Shown: one piece after another, positions 27,221 to 34,851 of the stretch | Position numbering within the stretch: the stretch's first letter is position 1 | Layout of the letters: the number at the start of each line of letters is the position of its first letter | Source: Sphingomonas morindae | GTDB taxonomy: Bacteria; Pseudomonadota; Alphaproteobacteria; Sphingomonadales; Sphingomonadaceae | Length of the DNA stretch: 64,000 nt | NCBI RefSeq assembly: GCF_023822065.1 | Contig: NZ_CP084930.1 | Span: 1,814,001 to 1,878,000, forward strand | Direction of reading: 5' to 3' | The notes under the pieces: model-generated | The model's database searches: none | What the model was told of the DNA's origin: nothing | The model's input: the letters and a program-made list of their open reading frames with translations, nothing else | Made by a program: the position numbers and the translations under genes

Positions 27221-28334
27221 GGTGAAGGCGGATGCGCTGGCGGCGAGCTTCGCGCCGCTCGAGGCGGTGGACGGGTTGCGCGCCGACATGGCGGCGTTGA
27301 AGGCGCGGCTGGATCAGGCGGCGGTGGCGGCGGCGCGGCCGGCGCTGGACGGCGCCAAGGCGGCGCCCGAGGCGCGCGCCTTCATCGAGCGCTATTGCCG
27401 CGGCGGCGAGGTGGCGGGGCTGGAGATCAAGGCGGTGGCGGGCACCAGCGGCGCCGCCGGCGGCTATGCCGTGCCGCGCCAGATCGACGCGCAGATCGGC
27501 GACACGCTGCGCGCCATCTCGCCGCTGCGCGCGATCGCGCAGGTGGTGCAGATCGGCTCGGCGGGCTATCGCAAGCTGATCGCGACCGGCGGGGTCAGCT
27601 CGGGCTGGGCCGCCGAGGATGGCGTCCGCGCCGAGACGGCGACGCCGAGCTTTGTCGAGCTGGCGCCGCCGACCGGCGATCTCTTCGCCAATCCGGCGGC
27701 GAGCCAGGCGATGCTCGACGATGCCGCCTTCGACCTCGAGGCGTGGCTCGCCGCCGAGATCGGGCAGGAATTCGCGCGGGCGGAGGGCGCCGCCTTCATC
27801 AATGGCGATGGCGCCAACAAGCCGCGCGGGCTGATGCAGGCGCCGCGCGCCAGCCAGGACGATGCCGGCCGGCCCTTTGGCACGCTCCAATACCGGGCGA
27901 CGGGGGTGGACGGGAAATGGCCGGCCGCCCAGCCCGAGAATGCGCTGATCGATCTCGTCCAGTGCCTGCGCCAGCCCTATCGCCAGGGCGCGACCTGGCT
28001 GATGAACGCGGCGACGCTGGCGAGCATCCGCAAGTTCAAGACCAATGACGGCGCCTTTCTGTGGCAGCCGGGCCTCGCCGCCGGCCAGCCGGGCACGCTG
28101 CTCGGCTATCCGGTGGCCGAGGCCGAGGACATGCCCGATATCGGCTCCGGCACCACGCCGATCGCCTTCGGCAATTTCCGGCTGGGCTATCTGATCGTCG
28201 ATCGCGGCGAGACCGCGATCCTGCGCGATCCCTATACGCGCAAGCCCTTCGTCTATTTCTACGCGAGCCGCCGGGTGGGCGGCTGCGTCGCCAATAGCGA
28301 GGCGATCAAGCTGCTGCGCTTCGCCGCCAACTGA
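27210..28334 (+). CDS. GTA major capsid protein, HK97 fold (gp5)
   Basis: A 374-aa capsid subunit. An N-terminal helical scaffold-like stretch (~70 residues) is followed by the HK97 fold, seen in the motifs GGYAVPRQIDAQIGDTLRAISPLR, FVELAPPTGDLFANPAASQAMLDD, and the C-terminal FGNFRLGYLIVDRGETAILRDPYTRKPFVYFYASRRVGG. The scaffold is probably cleaved by the upstream protease. Confidence 0.95.
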   Translation: MDYEVKADALAASFAPLEAVDGLRADMAALKARLDQAAVAAARPALDGAKAAPEARAFIERYCRGGEVAGLEIKAVAGTSGAAGGYAVPRQIDAQIGDTLRAISPLRAIAQVVQIGSAGYRKLIATGGVSSGWAAEDGVRAETATPSFVELAPPTGDLFANPAASQAMLDDAAFDLEAWLAAEIGQEFARAEGAAFINGDGANKPRGLMQAPRASQDDAGRPFGTLQYRATGVDGKWPAAQPENALIDLVQCLRQPYRQGATWLMNAATLASIRKFKTNDGAFLWQPGLAAGQPGTLLGYPVAEAEDMPDIGSGTTPIAFGNFRLGYLIVDRGETAILRDPYTRKPFVYFYASRRVGGCVANSEAIKLLRFAAN

Positions 28335-28349
28335 CGCGCACAGGGGGGC

Positions 28350-28874
28350 ATGATGGCGGACACCGACGAGGCCGGGCCGGCGGAGGCGCTGGTCCAGGCC
28401 AAGGCCTATCTGCGGATCGAGGACGCGGCCGAGGACGGGCTGCTGGCGGGGCTGGTCGGCAGCGCGCTGGCGCTGTGCGAGCGCTTCACCGGGGTGGCGC
28501 TGCTCGCCCGCGAGCAGGAGGCGCGGCTGGACGGCGCCGAGCCCGGCTGGCAGCGCCTGCCCGCGACCCCGGTGGCGGCGATCGCCGCGCCGCGCCTGGG
28601 CGGCCAGGCGCTGGCGGCGGCGGACTATGCGACCGATATCGACGCCGCCGGCGATGGCTGGGTGCGGCTGCGCAGCGCCCAGCCGGGGGTGGTGACGGTG
28701 CGCTTCACCGCCGGGCTCGCCAGCGGCTGGCCGGGGCTGCCGGCGCCGCTCCGCCAGGGCGTGGTGCGGCTGGCGGCGCATCTGCACGCGCATCGCGACG
28801 AGGCCGAGGCGGCGGCGCCGCCGGCGGCGGTGGCGGCGCTGTGGCGGCCCTGGCGGCGGATGCGGCTGCGATGA
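28350..28874 (+). CDS. GTA head-tail adaptor (gp6)
   Basis: A 174-aa protein of the phage head-tail connector family. AEALVQAKAYLRIEDAAEDGLLAGLVGSALALCERFTG is the family N-terminal helix pair; a later beta segment has WVRLRSAQPGVVTVRFTAGLA. It docks under the portal. ATG 28350 or 28353. Stop overlaps the next ATG. Confidence 0.88.
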   Translation: MMADTDEAGPAEALVQAKAYLRIEDAAEDGLLAGLVGSALALCERFTGVALLAREQEARLDGAEPGWQRLPATPVAAIAAPRLGGQALAAADYATDIDAAGDGWVRLRSAQPGVVTVRFTAGLASGWPGLPAPLRQGVVRLAAHLHAHRDEAEAAAPPAAVAALWRPWRRMRLR

Positions 28875-29197
28875 GCGGCCTGGCAAGCGCGCTGCGCGAG
28901 CGGGTTCGCCTGCTCATGCGCGACGAGACGCGCGACGCGCTGGGCGGCGCGGCGGGCCTGTGGCGGGAAGGGCCCGAGCGCTGGGCGGCGGTGCGCGGCG
29001 ACGGCTTCAGCGGCGCGGGCGACGCGCGCTTCCTCGTGACGCTGCGGGCGAGCCAGCTGGTGCTCGCCGCCGAGCGGGTGCGCTGGCGCGGCCGGCTCTA
29101 CGCCATCTGGCGCGCGCAGAGCGATCCGCTCGATCCCGAGCGGATCGTGTTCCGGGTGGAGGCGCTGCGCGGCGCGAGCCGGGGGGACGAGGCATGA
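28871..29197 (+). CDS. GTA head closure / stopper protein (gp7)
   Basis: A 108-aa head-closure protein. LASALRERVRLLMRDETRDALGG and the beta-rich end RVRWRGRLYAIWRAQSDPLDPERIVFRVEALRG fit the phage head-tail joining (stopper) family. ATGA overlaps at both ends. Confidence 0.85.
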   Translation: MSGLASALRERVRLLMRDETRDALGGAAGLWREGPERWAAVRGDGFSGAGDARFLVTLRASQLVLAAERVRWRGRLYAIWRAQSDPLDPERIVFRVEALRGASRGDEA

Positions 29198-29391
29198 GCG
29201 GACCGGGGCCGGACTGGGCGGCGGCGCTGGCGGCGCGCGCGGCGCGGCTGGCGACGCGGCTGGCGGCGACGGTGCCGCCGGACGTGGCGGTGGCGCTGAC
29301 CGCGCGCGGGCTGGAGCTGCGCGGCGCGGCGCTGGCGGCGCGCAGCCTCGCCGATCCGCGGCTGCGCGATTTCGCGGGCTGGCTGTCATGA
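29194..29391 (+). CDS. Small GTA cluster protein, unknown
   Basis: A 65-aa, alanine- and arginine-rich helical protein (DWAAALAARAARLATRLAATVP...GLELRGAALAARSLADPRLRDFAGWL). It fills the slot of a tail-completion or HK97 gp10-like protein but is much shorter than that family. The tight overlaps (29194-29197, 29388-29391) and protein-like composition support it as a real gene. Confidence 0.6.
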   Translation: MSGPGPDWAAALAARAARLATRLAATVPPDVAVALTARGLELRGAALAARSLADPRLRDFAGWLS

Positions 29392-29765
29392 CCGCCGCCG
29401 AGGCGCTGCAGAGCGCGCTGGTGGCGGCGCTGTCGCCGATCCTGCCGGTGCATGACGGGCCGCCGCGCCGCGCGGGCCGGCCCTATATCGAGATCGCCGA
29501 GACGCTGGCGCTCGACTGGGGGACCAAGGACCGGCCGGGGCGCGAGCTGCGGCTGTCGCTGCTGCTGTGGGACGAGCGCGCCAGCCCGGCGCGGCTCCAC
29601 GCGCTGGCGGGGCGGGTGGAGGCGGCGGTGGCGGCGCTGCCGCGCGCGCTGCCGGGGCACAGGCTGGCGAGCCTGGTGCTGCTCCGCGCGCTGCTGGTGC
29701 GGCCCCCGGCCGGGCCCTGGGCGGCGCGGCAGGACTGGCGGGCGCGGCTGCTCGCCGAGGCATGA
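29388..29765 (+). CDS. GTA tail terminator, DUF3168 (gp8)
   Basis: A 125-aa DUF3168 protein that caps the tail tube. The start AAEALQSALVAALSPILPVHDGPPRRAGRPYIEIAETLALDWGTKDRPG is diagnostic of the family, as is the beta strand RLSLLLWDERASPARL. Length normal. Confidence 0.9.
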   Translation: MTAAEALQSALVAALSPILPVHDGPPRRAGRPYIEIAETLALDWGTKDRPGRELRLSLLLWDERASPARLHALAGRVEAAVAALPRALPGHRLASLVLLRALLVRPPAGPWAARQDWRARLLAEA

Positions 29766-29790
29766 TTTCGCACAAGAGGGGAGATTGACC

Positions 29791-30198
29791 ATGGCCGCAC
29801 AGAGCGGGGCGAGCTTTCTGCTCAAGATCGGCGACGGCAAGCCCGATCCGGGCTTCACCACGATCGCCGGGCTGCGCACCACCCAGATGCGCATCGATGG
29901 CGAGATGGTGGCGATCACCAACAAGGATTCGGGCGGCTGGCGCGAATTGCTGGACGGCGCCGGCACGCGCAGCCTTTCGGTGAGCGGGAGCGGCATCTTC
30001 ACCGGATCGGCGGCGGAGACGCGGCTCAAGGCGCAGGCGCTGTCGGGCCGGATCGAGACGTTCGAGCTGAGCTTCGACGGCGGCGAGCGGATGCGCGGCC
30101 GCTTCCTGGTGAGCCGGCTCGACTATAGCGGCGATTACAATGGCGAGCGCAGCTACACGCTGGCCCTGGAATCGGCCGGCCCGGTGGTGCCGCTGTGA
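29791..30198 (+). CDS. GTA major tail (tube) protein (gp9)
   Basis: A 135-aa tail-tube subunit of the TP901-1-like family: SGASFLLKIGDGKPDPGFTTIAGLRTTQMRIDGEMVAITNKDSGGWREL, then VSGSGIFTGSAAETRLKAQAL and the final GEYNGERSYTLALESAG-like strand. A GGGGAGA ribosome site precedes ATG 29791, as expected for a highly translated structural gene. Confidence 0.92.
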   Translation: MAAQSGASFLLKIGDGKPDPGFTTIAGLRTTQMRIDGEMVAITNKDSGGWRELLDGAGTRSLSVSGSGIFTGSAAETRLKAQALSGRIETFELSFDGGERMRGRFLVSRLDYSGDYNGERSYTLALESAGPVVPL

Positions 30199-30503
30199 GC
30201 GCCAACCCGATGCGCGGCGAGGCCGCCTTCCCGGTGCGCGGCGCGGCGCTGCGGCTGCGGCCGAGCTTCGCCGCGCTGGTCGCCGCCGAGACGGAGCTGG
30301 GCTCGCTGTTCGCGCTGGTCGAGCGCGCCGCCGAGGGCCGGCTGCGGCTCGACGAGGTGGTGGCGCTGTTCTGGCATTGCCGCAGCGACGCGCCCGAGGC
30401 GCTCGACCGCGCCAGCCTGGGCGAGGCGGTGGTGGAGGCGGGGCTGGCGGCGGCGCTGCCGGCGCTGCGCCAGCTGCTCGGCCAGATCGTGCAGGGCCGG
30501 TGA
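30195..30503 (+). CDS. GTA tail assembly chaperone gp10
   Basis: A 102-aa GTA_gp10-family protein: RLRPSFAALVAAETELGSLFALVERAAEGRLRLDEVVALFWHC is the family core. It likely binds the tape measure during tail assembly. Overlaps its neighbours by 4 nt. Confidence 0.88.
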   Translation: MSANPMRGEAAFPVRGAALRLRPSFAALVAAETELGSLFALVERAAEGRLRLDEVVALFWHCRSDAPEALDRASLGEAVVEAGLAAALPALRQLLGQIVQGR

Positions 30504-30700
30504 GCGCGGATTTCGCGGCGCGCGCGGCGCGGCTCGCGGGGCTGGCGGGGGCGCTGGCGGGCTGGTCGCCCGATCACTTCTGGCGCGCGACGCCGGCCGA
30601 GCTGGCGGCGCTGCTGCTGGCGCTGGCCGGGCCGGCGGCGGCGGCGCCCTGCGCGCGCGCCGAGCTGGAGCGGATGAAGGAGCGGTTTCCCGATGGATGA
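30500..30700 (+). CDS. GTA small tail assembly chaperone (TAC, gp10.1)
   Basis: A 66-aa protein started by GTG 30500 in a GTGA overlap with gp10. FAARAARLAGLAGALAGWSPDHFWRATPAELAALLLAL is the TAC/DUF2376-type motif. It is too short to stand out, but conserved in this position in GTAs. Overlaps the tape measure gene by 8 nt. Confidence 0.8.
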   Translation: MSADFAARAARLAGLAGALAGWSPDHFWRATPAELAALLLALAGPAAAAPCARAELERMKERFPDG

Positions 30701-31304
30701 GGCGAGCGAGACGCTGCTGATCGACGTGCGCGCCGACACCCAGGGCTTTGCCCGCGACGCGGCGTCGCTGCGCGACATGATCGCGGGCGCGATGGGCGAG
30801 GGCGGGCGGCTGGGCGGGGTGATGATCCACCGCGCGCTGGGCGCGCTGCTGCTCGACGGCAAGGTGGATATCGAGCGGCTGGCGCTGGGGACGCTGCGCC
30901 AGCTCGCCGAGCAGGCGGTGGGCGTGCTCGTCAAGGCGACGGGGCTCGGCGGGGGCGGCGGCGCGGCGATCGGCGGCGGCGGCGGCGCGGGCGGCGGCGG
31001 CGGGCTCGATCTGCTCGCGCTGGCGGGCGGGCTGGTGCGGGGGCTGATCGGCGCGCCCGGCCGCGCCACCGGCGGCCCGGTCGCGCCCGGCGCGGCCTAT
31101 CGCGTGGGCGAGCAGGGCGCCGAATGGTTCGTGCCGGCGAGCGCGGGGCGGATCGTGCCCGCCGGCGAGGCCGGCGCGGCGCGTCCGGTGCGGGTCGAGA
31201 TCGTGGTGCGGCCCCCGGCCGAGACGGCGCCGGCGGCGCTCGCCCAATCCTCCCGCCAGGTGGCGCGCGCGGTGGCCGAGGCGCTGGCGGCGGCGGAGCG
31301 CTGA
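30693..31304 (+). CDS. GTA tail tape measure protein (gp11)
   Basis: A 203-aa protein, short for phage tape measures but normal for GTAs, which have short tails. It has TLLIDVRADTQGFARDAASLRDMIAGAMGEGGRLGG, a strongly glycine-rich stretch (residues ~88-108) and YRVGEQGAEWFVPASAGRI, the standard GTA tape-measure ending motif. Confidence 0.88.
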   Translation: MDEASETLLIDVRADTQGFARDAASLRDMIAGAMGEGGRLGGVMIHRALGALLLDGKVDIERLALGTLRQLAEQAVGVLVKATGLGGGGGAAIGGGGGAGGGGGLDLLALAGGLVRGLIGAPGRATGGPVAPGAAYRVGEQGAEWFVPASAGRIVPAGEAGAARPVRVEIVVRPPAETAPAALAQSSRQVARAVAEALAAAER

Positions 31305-31307
31305 GCC

Positions 31308-33635
31308 ATGGGCCATTGGCTGGCGGACGCCGAGGCGGCGGCGCGCGCCCAGGCGCAGGGCGGCTGGCTGCGGCGTTTCGACCCGCGCTACTGGACCGTC
31401 GACTTCCCCCGGCCGATGATGGCGGGGGTGGTGACGACGGCGGTGGACGCGCTGCGGGTCGAGGCGCTCTTCTACAATCGCGACGATCTCGCCGGGCTGA
31501 TCTGGGAGGCGGAGGATCGCCGGGACCATCCGCTGCTGCGCTACGAGACCGCGCGCGACTTTCGCGGCGTGACGCTGCGCTTCCGCTGGCGTTCGCGCGG
31601 GCTGAAGCCGCTCGACGCGGTGCATGGCCCGACGCTGACGCTGGAGGGGCGCGACCCCGAGGGGCGCGCGCGCGCCTGGTATGTGCGGCTGTGGAACTAT
31701 GCGCGCGGGACGCCCGAGGATGCCGAGATCCGCCTCGATTTCGCGGCGCTCGCCGCCGGCTGGACGCCCGGCGAAGGCGAGGGCGCCTATGCCGGCGACC
31801 TCGACCGCATCATGGTTTCGCTGGCGGCGCCGGGCTATGACGCCAAGCCCGGCCGGCTGGCGGCGCCCGCCGAGGCCTGGCTGGAGCTGAGCGGGCTGCG
31901 CTGCGACGGGCCGGGGGCGGTGCTGGCGCGGGGCGATGCCTGGCTGCCGCCGCACGGCGCCGGGATCGCGACCGGCTATGACGATGGCTATAATCAGACG
32001 CCGGCGCGGCTGATCGGCCAGATCGAGGCGCTCGGCTATCGCGGGGCGATCTGCCACTATATCGGCATGAGCCATTATTTCCGGCTGCGGCCGGACGGGG
32101 TGGCGCTGCGCGCGGACGAGGCGGCGCCGGTGCTGAACGGGCCCTGCCGGATGTGGCACGCCGATCTGCTGCGCCGCGCCGCGGCGGCCGGGCTGGAGGT
32201 GATCCTCTCGCTCTCCTACGAGATGCTGGAGGCGCATTGCTGGGAGGCGTGGAAGCAGCGCTTCGCCGATGGCAGCCCGGCGCTGACCGGCTGGCAGCCG
32301 CCCTCCGCTTTGCTCTCGCCCGCGCATCCGGGCGCGATGGCCTATCTCCAGGCGGTCGCCCGCGCCCTCGCGTCGCTGGCGGTGGCGGCGGGCGTGCCGG
32401 TGCGCGTGCAGATCGGCGAGCCCTGGTGGTGGGTGCGCGCGGATGGCGCGATCGCGCTCCACGACGCCGCCGCGCGCGCCGTGCTGGGACGCGAGGCGGC
32501 GACGGTGACGCAGGTGCGCGGCGCGCCGCCGGCGGCGGCGCTGGCGGTGCTGGACCGGGCCGGCGCGCTGCTGGCCGCCAGCACCGCCGCACTCCGCGAC
32601 GCGGTTAAGGCGGTGGCGCCCGAAGCCGAGACGCTGCTGCTCGTCTATCTGCCGACGCTGCTCGATCCCGCCACGCCCGAGGCGCGGCGCGCCAATCTGC
32701 CCGCCGCCTGGGCGCGCCCGGCCTTCGACCGGCTTCAGCTGGAGGATTATGCGTGGGTGACGGCGGGCGCGGCCGGCGCCTCGGCGCGCGGCGCCGAAGA
32801 GGCGGGCGCGCGGCTCGGCTATCCGCCCGAGCGCCAGGATTATCTCGCCGGCTTCGTGGCGGACGCCGAGGCGGCGGCGGCGGCCTGGCCGCGGATCGAG
32901 GCGGCGGCGGCGGCGGCGCGGGCGCGCGGCGTGGCGCGGCTCTTCGTCTGGGCGCTGCCGCAGGTGGCGCGCGACGGCTTCACCCGGTTCGGCGAGGAGG
33001 AGGGCGCGATGGATGCGTTCGACGAGGTGGATTTCCCGCTGGCGCTGGGGCGCGAGGCGCAGGTGGCGCCCGGCTTCTCGACCAGCATCGTGACCAGCGC
33101 GGCGGGCCATGAGCAGCGCAACAGCGCCTGGGCCGAGGCGCGGCTGCGCTTCGACGCGGGGCCGGGGGTGCGATCGGAGGCGGACATGGCGCGGCTGCTC
33201 GCCTTTTTCCGGGCGCGGCGGGGCGCGGCGCGCGGCTTCCGCTTCCGCGATCCGTTCGATTCCAGCTCGGCGGCGGACAATGGCGTGCCCTCGCCGACCG
33301 ACCAGCGGCTGGGCCTGGGCGACGGTCAGCGCACCGATTTTCCGCTGCTCAAATTGTATGGCGAGGGCGATCCGCAGGGGCGGCGGATCACCCGCCCGGT
33401 GGCGGGCAGCGTGCGGGTGAGCCTGGACGGGGTGGAGCGGCTGGCGGGCTGGCAGCTGGCGCCGGGCGGGCTGATCCGCTTCGCCGCGCCGCCGGCGCCG
33501 GGCGCGATCGTGCGCGCGGGCTATCGCTTCGACGTTCCGGTGCGCTTCGCCGAGGATCGGCTGGAGGTGAACCGCGCGGCGTTCGGCGCCGGGATCGCGA
33601 CCAGCGTGCCGCTGGTGGAGCTGCGCGAGGCATGA
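31308..33635 (+). CDS. GTA distal tail protein (gp12, DUF2460) with extra glycosidase-like N-terminal module
   Basis: A 775-aa protein. Residues 568-775 equal a full-length DUF2460 distal tail protein (MDAFDEVDFPLALGREAQ...GFSTSIVTSAAGHEQRNSAWAEAR...FFRARRGAARGFRFRDPFD), which is about 208 aa in RcGTA. Ahead of it lie ~567 extra residues. Residues 1-220 look like a beta-sandwich (WYVRLWNYARGTPEDAEIRLDF). Residues ~220-560 look like a TIM barrel (IATGYDDGYNQTPARLIGQIE; VILSLSYEMLEAHCWEAWKQRF; VRVQIGEPWWWVR), resembling glycosidase-like barrels of some tail proteins. A strong internal ribosome site precedes the canonical Met at 33009, so a short product may also be made. Confidence 0.85.
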   Translation: MGHWLADAEAAARAQAQGGWLRRFDPRYWTVDFPRPMMAGVVTTAVDALRVEALFYNRDDLAGLIWEAEDRRDHPLLRYETARDFRGVTLRFRWRSRGLKPLDAVHGPTLTLEGRDPEGRARAWYVRLWNYARGTPEDAEIRLDFAALAAGWTPGEGEGAYAGDLDRIMVSLAAPGYDAKPGRLAAPAEAWLELSGLRCDGPGAVLARGDAWLPPHGAGIATGYDDGYNQTPARLIGQIEALGYRGAICHYIGMSHYFRLRPDGVALRADEAAPVLNGPCRMWHADLLRRAAAAGLEVILSLSYEMLEAHCWEAWKQRFADGSPALTGWQPPSALLSPAHPGAMAYLQAVARALASLAVAAGVPVRVQIGEPWWWVRADGAIALHDAAARAVLGREAATVTQVRGAPPAAALAVLDRAGALLAASTAALRDAVKAVAPEAETLLLVYLPTLLDPATPEARRANLPAAWARPAFDRLQLEDYAWVTAGAAGASARGAEEAGARLGYPPERQDYLAGFVADAEAAAAAWPRIEAAAAAARARGVARLFVWALPQVARDGFTRFGEEEGAMDAFDEVDFPLALGREAQVAPGFSTSIVTSAAGHEQRNSAWAEARLRFDAGPGVRSEADMARLLAFFRARRGAARGFRFRDPFDSSSAADNGVPSPTDQRLGLGDGQRTDFPLLKLYGEGDPQGRRITRPVAGSVRVSLDGVERLAGWQLAPGGLIRFAAPPAPGAIVRAGYRFDVPVRFAEDRLEVNRAAFGAGIATSVPLVELREA
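32994..33011 (+). promoter_or_regulatory. Internal ribosome binding site and start for canonical gp12
   Basis: GAGGAGGAGGG (32994-33004) lies 4 nt before an in-frame ATG at 33009, exactly where single-domain gp12 proteins begin. The purine run also encodes Glu-Glu-Glu-Gly, so coincidence is possible. Confidence 0.45.
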
Positions 33636-34450
33636 GCGGGCCGGTGGTGGAGGCCGCGCTGACGACGCTGGCGCTGGGCTGGCGGCTCGACCGGCGCGAC
33701 GGGGTGACGCTGGGCTTTACCAGCCATGATCGCGATCTGACGGTGGCCGGGCTGCGGTATCGCGCGCGGCCGGGCATGCTGCCCTCGGCGCTGCGCCAGG
33801 GCGACGGCTTCCAGGTGGCGACGCTCGACGTGGCGGGCACGCTCAGCGACGCGGCGATCCGCGCGGCCGATCTCGACGCCGGCCGCTGGGACGGCGCGCT
33901 CTGCCGGCTCTATCTGATCGACTGGGCCGCCCCCGAGGCGGGGCTGCTGCTGCTCGCGCGGGGCGAGCTGGGCGATGTGACGCGGCGCGACAGCGGCTTC
34001 ACCGCCGAGCTGCGCGGCGCCACCGCGCTCTTAGAACGGCCGGTGGTGGAGCGGACCAGCGCCGAGTGCCGCGCCGATCTGGGCGACCGGCGCTGCCGCA
34101 TCGACCTCGCGCCGCGCACGCGGGTGGCGCGGCTGGTGGCGATCGACGAGGCGGGGCTGACAGCGGACACCGCCGAGCCGGTGCCCAACGCCTATGGCTT
34201 CGGCCGGCTGCGCTGGCTGGACGGCGCCAATGCCGGGCTCTGGTGCGCCGTCGCGGCCTCATCGGGCACGCGGCTGACGCTGCGCGCGGCGCCGCGCGCG
34301 CCGGCGGTGGCGGGCGAGCGGCTGCTGCTGGTGGAAGGCTGCGACCGCACCTTCGCCACCTGCCGCGCGCGCTTCGGCAACGCCGCCAATTTCCGCGGCG
34401 AGCCGCATCTGCCGGGTCATGATCTGCTCGCCCGCTACGGCACGCGATGA
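33632..34450 (+). CDS. GTA tail hub protein, DUF2163 (gp13)
   Basis: A 272-aa protein with an N-terminal DUF2163 domain (TTLALGWRLDRRDGVTLGFTSHDRDL) and a C-terminal phage BR0599-type domain. The latter has conserved cysteines (TSAECRADLGDRRCRIDL and GCDRTFATCRARFGNAANFRGEPHLPG), which coordinate an iron-sulfur cluster in the RcGTA hub. Stop overlaps the peptidase start. Confidence 0.92.
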   Translation: MSGPVVEAALTTLALGWRLDRRDGVTLGFTSHDRDLTVAGLRYRARPGMLPSALRQGDGFQVATLDVAGTLSDAAIRAADLDAGRWDGALCRLYLIDWAAPEAGLLLLARGELGDVTRRDSGFTAELRGATALLERPVVERTSAECRADLGDRRCRIDLAPRTRVARLVAIDEAGLTADTAEPVPNAYGFGRLRWLDGANAGLWCAVAASSGTRLTLRAAPRAPAVAGERLLLVEGCDRTFATCRARFGNAANFRGEPHLPGHDLLARYGTR

Positions 34451-34848
34451 GCGGCGCGGTGGTGGCGCGCGCGCGGCGGTGCCTGGGCACGGCCTTTCGC
34501 GGCCATGGCCGGCGGCCGGGCGAGGCGCTGGATTGCGTGGGGCTCGCCGCCTTCGCGCTGGCCGTGCCCGATCCGCCCGGCGGCTATGCGCTGCGCGGCG
34601 GCGGGGCGGCGGGCGCGGCGGCGGCGATCGGCGCGGCCGGGCTGGCGCCGGTGCGCGACGGCGGCCTGCCGGGCGATCTGCTGCTGCTCGCCACCGGCCC
34701 GCACCAGCTGCATCTCGCGATCGCGAGCGCGGCGGGCTTCATCCATGCCGATGCCGGGCTGGGGCGGGTGGTGGAGGTGCCGGGGCCGCCGCCCTGGCCG
34801 GTGATCGGACGGTTCCGCCGCGCGACGCGGCGCGCAGGCGGGGGATGA
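34447..34848 (+). CDS. GTA NlpC/P60-type cell wall peptidase (gp14)
   Basis: A 133-aa NlpC/P60 peptidase that opens recipient peptidoglycan. The catalytic Cys is C30 in GEALDCVGLAAFAL and the His is most likely H89 in HQLHLAIA, followed by GFIHADAGLGRVVE. Length is normal for GTA gp14. Confidence 0.9.
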   Translation: MSGAVVARARRCLGTAFRGHGRRPGEALDCVGLAAFALAVPDPPGGYALRGGGAAGAAAAIGAAGLAPVRDGGLPGDLLLLATGPHQLHLAIASAAGFIHADAGLGRVVEVPGPPPWPVIGRFRRATRRAGGG

Positions 34849-34851
34849 GCG

